Assembly: GCF_000582685.1 (NCBI RefSeq)
Contig: NZ_KK073764.1
Location: 1-47,373, forward strand
DNA length: 47,373 bases
Direction of reading: 5' to 3'
From: [Scytonema hofmanni] UTEX 2349
Lineage (GTDB): Bacteria > Cyanobacteriota > Cyanobacteriia > Cyanobacteriales > Nostocaceae
Positions within the stretch are counted from its first letter, which is position 1. Every line of letters begins with the position of its first letter. Shown piece after piece: positions 41,351 through 47,373 of the stretch. The notes under the pieces were generated by a model. That model was not told the DNA's origin. It worked only from the letters and a program-made list of their open reading frames with translations, and did not search any database. The translations under genes were made by a program, and so were the position numbers.

Positions 41351-41968
41351 TTATTGACCAGCATGAAAAACTTGTTCCGCAGTTAAATTTAACTCTCTTA
41401 AAGTAGGAGATAGAATTTTATCGCTACCCCGAAACAGACTAACTTGGTATTCCCCATCAATTAGTTGATAGACTGAGAAAGTGGGTTGTTTGGGATTACC
41501 GATAAACTTCCTAGCCGCCAATGCTGCATAGTCAACAATCCAATATTCGGGGATACCCATTTCTTCATAATCGGCAAGTTTGAGATAATAATCATCGCGC
41601 CAATTGGTACTGACAACCTCAATCACTAAAGGAATTGATGCACCCTTAGTAACAGTAGAAGACTTTTCCCAAAAAGGTTCATCAACCAAAGCTGCGTCAT
41701 TTAGTATTAATACATCAGGGAAATAACCTGATTCTCTTTGTGGTGGTTTTACAATTGCTTGATTGGGAATAAAGTAGGGGAGATTTAATCGTCTAAACTC
41801 TACAGTCAATTCAGCAGCCGAAAATCCTTTTATCCTTTCATGCTTCCCTGTAGGCTGTGACATTTCGACAATTTCCCCATTGTGCAGTTCGTAGCGTACC
41901 CCAGAGTTTTCAGGATACCAGGTGATAAATTCGTCAAAGGTAACTATTTTTGGTAAGGCTTGGGTCAT
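41351..41968 (-). CDS. Uma2-family putative endonuclease (DUF820)
   Basis: The 205-residue protein begins with TFDEFITWYPENSGVRYELH and NGEIVEM. It contains the PD-(D/E)xK elements YFPDVLILND and PLVIEVVSTNW, followed by YEEMGIPEYWIVDY. Uma2 proteins are very numerous in cyanobacteria and have a restriction-endonuclease-like fold, but their biological role is unclear. It is downstream of the hsdM fragment and upstream of the DUF2281 and vapBC genes, all on one strand. Confidence 0.9.
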   Translation of the reverse strand: MTQALPKIVTFDEFITWYPENSGVRYELHNGEIVEMSQPTGKHERIKGFSAAELTVEFRRLNLPYFIPNQAIVKPPQRESGYFPDVLILNDAALVDEPFWEKSSTVTKGASIPLVIEVVSTNWRDDYYLKLADYEEMGIPEYWIVDYAALAARKFIGNPKQPTFSVYQLIDGEYQVSLFRGSDKILSPTLRELNLTAEQVFHAGQ

Positions 41969-41994
41969 AAGAATTGATTATTGTGGGTTTGCTT

Positions 41995-42486
41995 TTATTC
42001 TAAAAGTGCTGCACCTTCCTCGGTTTCTTCTTCACCTGACAGCAACACCGTCAACGCCTCCATCTCCTCCATCGCTGTTTGTAATCTTGTCATAATAGCG
42101 GCTGCAATGATATCCGGTTCCGGTAAATTATCCCCCGACTGCAAACTTTCATCCCGCAGCCAAGTTATATCCAGGTTTTCGCCGCGTTTAGTAATTTCCT
42201 CCCGTGTAAAGCAGCGCCAGCGTCCCAACTCCCCTTGGTCAACACGCGGACTTCCCCCATTAGCATCATCCCCATAAACTTCTTTAAAGGGACTAAAATG
42301 CTCTCTAGTTAAAGGAGTCCGCTTGCCAAAAACAGGTATATTCGTCCGCATATCATAAAACCACACCTGCTTGGTGTTACCCTTCTCCGTCGTTCCCCGT
42401 TGGAAAAACAGCACGTTAGTTTTCACACCTTGGGCATAGAAAATCCCCGTAGGCAATCTCAAAAATTTTGACTTCATCCGGAGCAT
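41995..42486 (-). pseudogene. hsdM: hsdM fragment (type I R-M methyltransferase, 3' end only)
   Basis: The frame from LRLPTGIFYAQGVKTNVLFF through KQVWFYDMRTNIPVFGKRTP to the C-terminus matches the end of HsdM. The methyltransferase core (DPACGTG and NPPF motifs) is missing, so only about 160 of 500 or more residues remain. Immediately upstream the reading frame changes to unrelated-looking sequence (see 42487-42600), marking the deletion junction. Confidence 0.85.
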
Positions 42487-42600
42487 GGACTAAATCAATT
42501 GTGCCTGTCATGGGGTCATAATATTCCTTGGTCATGCGCGGTTGTAGGCAAGGGTAGATTCTACGCGCGTTACATATTTTAAGCGCAGATTCTCCTTATA
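42487..42600 (-). pseudogene. Protein-like remnant upstream of hsdM'
   Basis: One frame reads KYVTRVESTLAYNRA and then stops. The neighbouring frame, from an ATG at 42535, reads TKEYYDPMTGTIDLVHAPDE and VKIFE before running out of frame with hsdM'. A one-base loss near 42534 would join them. The parent may be another restriction-modification subunit, but it was not identified. Confidence 0.35.
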
Positions 42601-42918
42601 TTTACCACGCAATGACTGTTACTTATCAGCAGCGCATCAAAGATTGCGAGTGTATTGGTTGATCGAGATTTATTGTTCCTTTGTGGTGATAAGTTTGACA
42701 ATGCGGGCAAGGTATGGAATGTAAAATTGGGAAGGTGATAGAGCGCGATCGCGAAGCGCTGCCGTCTGCGGCTTGGAGCGCGGGCATCGGTTAATGGGAC
42801 TGACAAAGCCTGTTAAATTCCCCTTTCTTCCATATATGCTTATTTTGGTTGCCAAAGCGCTTCTCCTCGCGGAAAATGCTGTCCAATATAGATATTGCAA
42901 TTGTGCTTTGAACCAACC
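42601..42918. other. Non-coding region with a GC-rich hairpin
   Basis: No gene was seen. GCGCT-GCCG-TCTG-CGGC-TTGG-AGCGC near 42758-42784 folds as a two-part stem, of the type dispersed in Nostoc-like genomes next to HIP1 sites. No strong ribosome binding site is visible before the ATG at 42919. Confidence 0.4.
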
Positions 42919-43287
42919 ATGACTGAAACCAAACCGACTCGTACCGCACGCAGGGGACGCATTTTCCCCGAAATCCAATGGACAGAGGAACAAAAAGCGC
43001 AGCGTGAAGCCGAACGTGAGGCTTTTTACCAACGTTGTAAACCGATATTTGATAAAGTCAAATCGGAATTGATTGAGACTCACTACAACTGGTATGTTGC
43101 GGTTGAACCCGATAGTGGAGAGTATTTCGTCGATAAAAATTTAGAAGTGGTTTGGCAACAGTGTCGTGAAAAGCATCCTGGTAAAATACACCATACTTTC
43201 CGAATTAATGGGGTTGAGCCGAGATACGTGCGAATTAGTGCCACTTCGCCCGAAAAACTTACCCTATATACATTTGCGCTGTACTAG
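42919..43287 (+). CDS. Small hypothetical protein with one arm of an inverted repeat at its end
   Basis: I prefer the ATG at 42919 (MTETKPTRTARRGRIFPEIQ) over an upstream TTG. The 122-residue product has a basic N-terminus, a charged helix (WTEEQKAQREAEREAFYQRC) and a strand-rich part (HYNWYVAVEPDSGEYFVDKN) of a kind frequent in cyanobacterial accessory proteins. The last part is coded by one arm of a 43-bp inverted repeat. It is followed by the probable aspartic protease pseudogene, often a neighbour of this kind of gene. No function was assigned. Confidence 0.6.
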   Translation: MTETKPTRTARRGRIFPEIQWTEEQKAQREAEREAFYQRCKPIFDKVKSELIETHYNWYVAVEPDSGEYFVDKNLEVVWQQCREKHPGKIHHTFRINGVEPRYVRISATSPEKLTLYTFALY

Positions 43288-43444
43288 TTTTTAAGTTTTT
43301 CATGTCCGCTAATTGACATTAGCAGACGTAAATTGACCGAAAACTGGGGTTTTATGTCTGCTAATGCTGCTCAAAACCCCTAAAAATGATGTCTGCTAAT
43401 ATAAGTGGCACTATTTTGGTCGTATCTCGGCTCAATCCCTTAAT
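43204..43444. repeat. 43/42-bp inverted repeat flanking a TGTCYGCTAAT repeat cluster
   Basis: The arm at 43204-43246 and its inverted copy at 43403-43444 share TTGAGCCGAGATACG and AGTGCCACTT with few differences. The loop between them has TGTCYGCTAAT-type strings near 43302, 43352 and 43392, an inverted one near 43318, and a GGGGTTTT/AAAACCCC stem (about 43345-43380). Confidence 0.65.
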
Positions 43445-43467
43445 GAGTCTGGGGCTTGCGGCACGAT

Positions 43468-43831
43468 ATGATAGACGGTTTTTTTGGTGATGAGGATGCG
43501 CTACTTTTTGAGATTAATTTAATAACATCCTTACTTATTAGAATTACCAGTTGATGCAATGTTGGATACGGGTTTTTCGTATTGGTTAGCAATTAATGAC
43601 CAAGATTTAGATGCACTTGGTTGGACTTATTTTGACCAACAAATAATGCTCCCTGCACGGGGGGATGTAAGATTTGACATCTACGCAGGTAAGGTACGAA
43701 TTGATGGTAGTGAGTTCGACATTCCCGTTCACGTTGGTAAAGATTTAACTGAAGTTTTACTCGGTCGTCAATGGCTAACTACTCGACGGTTGGTTGTTGA
43801 TATGCCATCGGGTGAATTGACGTTGGGATGA
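43468..43831 (+). pseudogene. Frameshifted retropepsin-like aspartic protease family gene
   Basis: From the ATG at 43468 the frame gives MIDGFFGDEDALLFEINLIT and stops shortly after. In the +1 frame, from about 43535, the sequence continues LLELPVDAMLDTGFSYWLA to the end, LLGRQWLTTRRLVVD and GELTLG. The DTG motif and LLGRQWL are typical of small clan AA aspartic protease-like proteins of about 120 residues. The break is a single shift near 43525-43545. The Met at 43559 would yield only a truncated 90-residue product. Confidence 0.7.
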
Positions 43832-43981
43832 CCCTATTCCTTGCGGATTTTTATCATAAGAAATAATTTTTATCAACATTTAAACCTAATAGCGACTCAC
43901 ATCCAAGTGTGTCGTTATGGGATTAAGAAGGGTATGGGGTATGGGCATTGACGACAGCTTAATGTAATAAACTATTTGTCA

Positions 43982-44018
43982 TTGACACTCTCCCGAATTC
44001 TGATTTTGAGAGTGTCAA
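43982..44018. terminator. Bidirectional terminator-like hairpin
   Basis: TTGACACTCTC (43982-43992) and GAGAGTGTCAA (44008-44018) form a perfect 11-bp stem with a 15-base loop, followed by AATTT. It lies between the ends of the convergent protease pseudogene and the DUF4351 pseudogene. Confidence 0.7.
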
Positions 44019-44041
44019 AATTTAACTATTTTCCCGGTTAT

Positions 44042-44928
44042 TTATCCTTGTTGTTGGTTTAACCAAGCTGATAAATCAGCAACATTAGAAAAGTCTAATA
44101 ATGCCTCTCCTAAATTCTCTAATTGTTCAATCGATAATCCTTGAACTCGCTCGATTAATGATGCATCAATTTCACCAATACGGCGATTTAGCTGACGTAT
44201 AATTAAACGTTGCTCTCCTGACTGTATAGCTTGTTCTTTGTCTCTTTGATAAAGTGGTTCTAATCGCATAATTAACTCCCTATCATCAGTATCTAATTCT
44301 TGATTTACTCTCAAATTTTCACGCAAGTTATAAACGAGTTCGAGTGTTGCCTTTTGGTATGGATGATTTAATGGTAACGCTTGCAACTCAACAATCGCTT
44401 GTTCTTGTTTACTTCCTCTACCCAATAATCTCAACCACAACGTAAGAAGGTGTTTCCGGTAATTGATGTATGGCTACAATTGCTGTCCGTAAGGCATCAC
44501 CTAAAAAATATACTCCTGACAACCATCCCTCTTTTTGGTTAACGTTAAAGCTAGATAATAAGCGTTCAGATATTGTTGGAGTCAGAACCCACAGTTTGGG
44601 TATTTCCGACTCCTGGAGTTTGGTTTTATTTCCTGAGTGCTTCTCGTCGCAATCCACCCTTTACTTCTAATAATTTTAAAATACAATCGCATATTTCGTC
44701 GGTAGAGGCAGGATTGCGGAATGGTTCTAATATTGCAGGATATTCGGCAAGTCTTCCTAGCAAACCCAGTACTTGTAAATTAGAGGCTTGTTCGACTGAA
44801 GGAGTGAACAATACATCTATTTCTTTTATCTCTCCCGATACTTTTTCGGATGATTTTACCTCTCCATAATCTTTTAATAATTCTTCTAAATAATCCTTGG
44901 CAAACTTGTCATGTATAAAGCGAGTCAT
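44042..44928 (-). pseudogene. DUF4351 / Rpn-type nuclease-like gene with two frameshifts
   Basis: Three frames hold consecutive parts of one protein of about 295 residues. The N-terminus (44928 onward) reads MTRFIHDKFAKDYLEELLKD, LQVLGLLGRLAEYPAI and KLLEVKGGLRREALRK. The middle has KTKLQESEIPKLWVLTPTIS and AIVAIHQLPETP. The C-terminus has LWLRLLGRGSKQEQAIVELQ and the DUF4351 segment RLIIRQLNRRIGEIDASLIE, LSIEQLENLGEALLDF. The breaks are near 44630 (one extra base) and 44425. Such proteins are abundant in cyanobacteria and related to transposase-derived Rpn nucleases. Confidence 0.8.
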
Positions 44929-45216
44929 TTAATTGAATGCTGGATTTTTGTCGATGCAATTAGTGTTATTTTACCTGCTTTTTCAGTACAAAAATCATGT
45001 ATTTGCAGCTTTGAATTAACAAATATTTGGTGTTGGATTATTAGTTGCTTTGATGTTGGATTATGGATGAAGTTGGATGCATGTTGGATAAGTGTTGGGT
45101 GCTGTCAGGTATGTATGTCAATGCTTTTGGTATGTTGGTTGGTGAGAGGGTGTGTTGGCTTATGGGCATATATAAACTTATAAACGCAGTTATGACAACG
45201 ATGCCAACAGTCCAAC
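44929..45216. other. Intergenic region with imperfect GTTGGAT repeats
   Basis: Between about 45030 and 45105 the string GTTGGAT (or GTTGGGT) occurs five times with irregular spacing. No gene is seen. It lies between the start of the DUF4351 pseudogene and the 3' end of the coupling-type ATPase gene, so a function is unclear. Confidence 0.35.
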
Positions 45217-47205
45217 TTACTCGACGTATGTGTAGCTATCTTCACCTGAAATAATTACTTTTTCGAGTGCTACAAGTACTTTGAGTTCATCTCTAATAGT
45301 CTGCTCTGATATGCCCTTAAACAACTTGGCAGCATTCTGTTTAATCTGCCTGGGAGTTTTTGCACCTTTACCCTTGAGGTAGTCAATCAGTTTCACCTGG
45401 ATTTCTGTCAGCTTTATGTTTGACTCTTGGGTTTGTTCGCTGGCATAATCATTGGTTGATGGTTGGTCGATATAGAACTCCAGCTTCAGCAGATTGTTGA
45501 GATATTCTGGGCTAACAGTATCGAGTGTGATAGCTGGTTTTTGTCCAGGTTTATAGCTGGTGATATCTGGTAGAATATCCAACTGCATGGGGTCAACTGA
45601 AATAAATATTAATGGTTGTCCTAATTGCTTGGATTGTGGTTTCAGTTCGTTAAATCTTTCTTTTAATTGAAGCCTTAGTGCTGCATCTTCTACAATCTTG
45701 GCGTTAGTTATTAGGTTGTACAGTACACCATAACTATCATTAACCGTACCGTCTGGCTCAACGTTATAGTTGCCTTGTGCGATGATGTAGAGGTTCTTTC
45801 TAATATTGCTGTCACCGATACCCAATGCTGCTAAATTGAATGATTGAGTGTCGATAATTAGGCAAACATTCAGTTCCCTGCCAACTGTAATAATGGTGCT
45901 AATTTTCTTGAGATAAGGCTGAAACCATTGTTCGTCCTTAACTGTTTCGTATTGAGAATGCCAATCGGCAAGGATTAACCTTACTGGTTGGTTGTCGAAT
46001 TCATGGCGGCGATGTTCTGGAACCCTCCGGCGCTGATCGTAAATGTTGTAAACTTGGTCGATAGCAGCCATCGCCAGTTGTGGTTCTAGGGGGTCAAATA
46101 AAAGTACCCGACCTTTTTTATCTAAGCCGCAGAAAGAATCATTCTTCTGAGCGATCGCCCAAACTGAGGCTCCTTGAAATCGCCCGTTAAATTTGGTCAG
46201 CATATACGACTCAGTTACGCTTTTACCAGCACCCGTACCACCCACAATTAAGGTTGAACGCTTTGCAGCCAAGATTCTGTTAAGTGGTTCAAGTGTGGGA
46301 TTAGTATTGTTAGAAGTATTTGTTGGTTCTTGGCTAATTCCATCATTCGTTTGGTGGTTGGACTCGGAGTCTGTATTTTCACCCTTAAAGAGTATTTCTT
46401 TTTCCCCCGAATCCGATACTTTGTCCTTTGGATCAATGGTTCCTTGTAAAGTCTGGGTTCCTTGCAAGTAAGGAGTTTTCTGCTGTCGTAGGAAGTTTAT
46501 ATATTCTTGGCGTTGTTCTTCACTCATACCAGCGGTTTCTGCTTCAAACACCGCGTCTTTTGCCTCCATTTGGGTGATAAGGATTTCTGTTTCACCTAGT
46601 ATTTCAGCCTTTTGGATGTCCACAGTGCGATCGTTGGCGATTAAATCTAAATCAGCTTGCAATTCGACCTGCTTGACTGCCACTTCACGATAATTGTCCA
46701 TTAGTTCTGACTGTGCTTTGAGTTCAGCTTGTGCTATGTCACGTTTTTCAGCAACAGTTTGGAAATTAGCCAGTTTGCGTTCGTCAGACTGCAAATGCCG
46801 CAGCATCCATCCCGCAGTGGCAAACCCAACGAATGCACCCAAAGCCCACAGTGGTTTGTGGGGATTACTGGCTTTAACCAAGCCCTTGGGTGAAATACCG
46901 AGATTGGGTACAACAGTGGTCGGCATTCCGTCTTTCTTCCACTGCTGCCAATGCCACAAGGTCATGCGGTAGGGACGGTTGTGATTATCGACACAGCGTA
47001 ATTCGTTCTGGGGAGTGCGGATGCAGAAATAAATCCGGTTGCTACTTTCCCCAGTCCAAGCAATAGCAGCAGATGTAATACCAATGGTGAGAGAAACCCC
47101 AATATTGGCAATCTTCTTATCAAAGGACAATCCCCCAAACCATTGCATGAAGCTAGATTGTTGAGTTGAGGCTAGTTCCGAGTGTTTATCGCTCAAGTAA
47201 CTCAT
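45217..47205 (-). CDS. Membrane-anchored P-loop ATPase, coupling-protein-like (HerA/TraD type)
   Basis: ATG at 47205 behind GGGGGAG; 662 residues. Two membrane segments lie near 32-50 (GVSLTIGITSAAIAW) and 120-137 (LWALGAFVGFATAGWML), enclosing a periplasmic loop. A coiled-coil region (150-240) and a disordered Asn/Ser/Thr-rich linker follow. The ATPase domain has Walker A VGGTGAGKSVT near 318-328 and LILADWHSQY as a probable Walker B near 413. The C-terminus (600-655) looks like a winged helix (LTEIQVKLIDYLKGKGAKTP, SEQTIRDELKVLVALEKVI). This layout matches a plasmid coupling protein that would bring the relaxase complex to a transfer channel. No other type IV secretion genes are visible in the window. 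Confidence 0.75.
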   Translation of the reverse strand: MSYLSDKHSELASTQQSSFMQWFGGLSFDKKIANIGVSLTIGITSAAIAWTGESSNRIYFCIRTPQNELRCVDNHNRPYRMTLWHWQQWKKDGMPTTVVPNLGISPKGLVKASNPHKPLWALGAFVGFATAGWMLRHLQSDERKLANFQTVAEKRDIAQAELKAQSELMDNYREVAVKQVELQADLDLIANDRTVDIQKAEILGETEILITQMEAKDAVFEAETAGMSEEQRQEYINFLRQQKTPYLQGTQTLQGTIDPKDKVSDSGEKEILFKGENTDSESNHQTNDGISQEPTNTSNNTNPTLEPLNRILAAKRSTLIVGGTGAGKSVTESYMLTKFNGRFQGASVWAIAQKNDSFCGLDKKGRVLLFDPLEPQLAMAAIDQVYNIYDQRRRVPEHRRHEFDNQPVRLILADWHSQYETVKDEQWFQPYLKKISTIITVGRELNVCLIIDTQSFNLAALGIGDSNIRKNLYIIAQGNYNVEPDGTVNDSYGVLYNLITNAKIVEDAALRLQLKERFNELKPQSKQLGQPLIFISVDPMQLDILPDITSYKPGQKPAITLDTVSPEYLNNLLKLEFYIDQPSTNDYASEQTQESNIKLTEIQVKLIDYLKGKGAKTPRQIKQNAAKLFKGISEQTIRDELKVLVALEKVIISGEDSYTYVE

Positions 47206-47299
47206 CTTCTCCCCCTGCTACCACTCTTCACAAAAGCCAACATAATTGTAATAACCTGCAATACTAATCACTCAAACCTGCAATCAACGCATTTCCAAA

Positions 47300-47371
47300 C
47301 CAGGATTATTTGCAACTATAATTACACTTCAACCAGGATTAATTGCAACTGAGCCAGGATTAACTGCAACC
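47300..47371. repeat. Three 18-bp direct repeats (iteron-like)
   Basis: CCAGGATTATTTGCAACT (47300-47317), CCAGGATTAATTGCAACT (47333-47350) and CCAGGATTAACTGCAACC (47354-47371) are direct copies at intervals of 33 and 21 bp. The array lies about 100 bp upstream of the coupling-protein gene and may continue past the window edge. An operator array or replication iterons are both possible. Confidence 0.7.
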
Positions 47372-47373
47372 AA

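Noticed and set aside
42670..43083. 137-codon minus-strand frame
   Set aside because: It covers the start of the 42919 gene and a GC-rich hairpin; the translation is cysteine/arginine-rich and not protein-like.
45217..47205. Reading the membrane ATPase as proof of a complete conjugation system
   Set aside because: No VirB4, VirB6, pilin or other transfer-channel genes are present; only mobilization can be supported.

Overview
The window reads as a large mobilizable plasmid (or a plasmid-derived segment) of a filamentous, Nostocales-type cyanobacterium. The evidence is frequent HIP1 octamers (GCGATCGC), typical cyanobacterial interspersed repeats, a CyRepA1-type replication protein, a MobC/relaxase pair, a ParA-type partition ATPase with a small partner, a coupling-protein-like ATPase, and many cyanobacterial accessory families (CHAT, NACHT, NB-ARC-TPR, Uma2, VapBC, DUF4351). 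No rRNA, tRNA or CRISPR array was seen.

Layout. 1-3.3 kb: the end of a DDE transposase, two small unknown genes, a ribbon-helix-helix gene too short for ordinary ORF calling (1148-1318) beside a perfect palindrome, an XRE regulator and a structured leader. 3.3-7.0 kb: CyRepA1 replication primase/helicase, interrupted in frame by palindromic repeat insertions. 7.1-9.5 kb: relaxase, MobC and probable oriT. 9,482-11,029: a Tn3-family transposon with 51-bp inverted ends and a TTGGT target duplication; its transposase has lost its middle, and a short tyrosine recombinase and candidate recombination site remain. 11.0-12.3 kb: decayed sequence. 12.2-35.8 kb: the main cargo, an NTPase/caspase conflict island. 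36-37 kb: broken ShlB/FhaC-type gene. 37.5-40.2 kb: parA, partner, a repeat cluster resembling a centromere, and an integrase. 40.2-42.5 kb: remains of a type I restriction-modification locus (hsdS', hsdM') enclosing VapBC, a DUF2281 gene and a Uma2 gene. 42.9-45 kb: small and broken genes. 45.2-47.2 kb: coupling-protein-like ATPase, with three 18-bp direct repeats upstream.

The cargo island is the most interesting part. One two-part module recurs throughout: a helical segment of about 35 residues (pattern LxxILxRIL-G-QTxxDIExLRxxL), then a glycine-rich strand motif close to GKYNVNIGxGxxIHIGDR. It is N-terminal on a NACHT protein (12455), a CHAT caspase joined to a NACHT ATPase (18804-15764), an NB-ARC-TPR protein (23636), a membrane/SH3 protein (26357) and a VMAP protein (28485). 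It is internal in a 1529-residue multidomain protein (31073). A variant of the strand motif sits at the C-terminus of another CHAT caspase (25013). Orphan halves occur at 12189, 23626 and 35730. I read this as an effector-associated-domain (EAD-like) code linking sensors and proteases, as described for vWA-MoxR-VMAP and STAND/CHAT conflict systems; an amyloid-type signalling role for the strand motif is a further hypothesis.

The six-gene run at 24046-35662 encodes an unknown protein, CHAT protease, membrane/SH3 protein, VMAP, MoxR AAA+ ATPase, and a SAV_2336/vWA-AAA-GUN4-EAD-WD40 fusion. A GUN4 tetrapyrrole-binding fold inside such a machine is unusual and suggests sensing of porphyrin, bilin or light-linked stress. 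Separately, the CHAT and NACHT reading frames at 17.9 kb are joined across a run of ten A residues in the -1 frame, which could be programmed slippage, a recent mutation or a homopolymer error.
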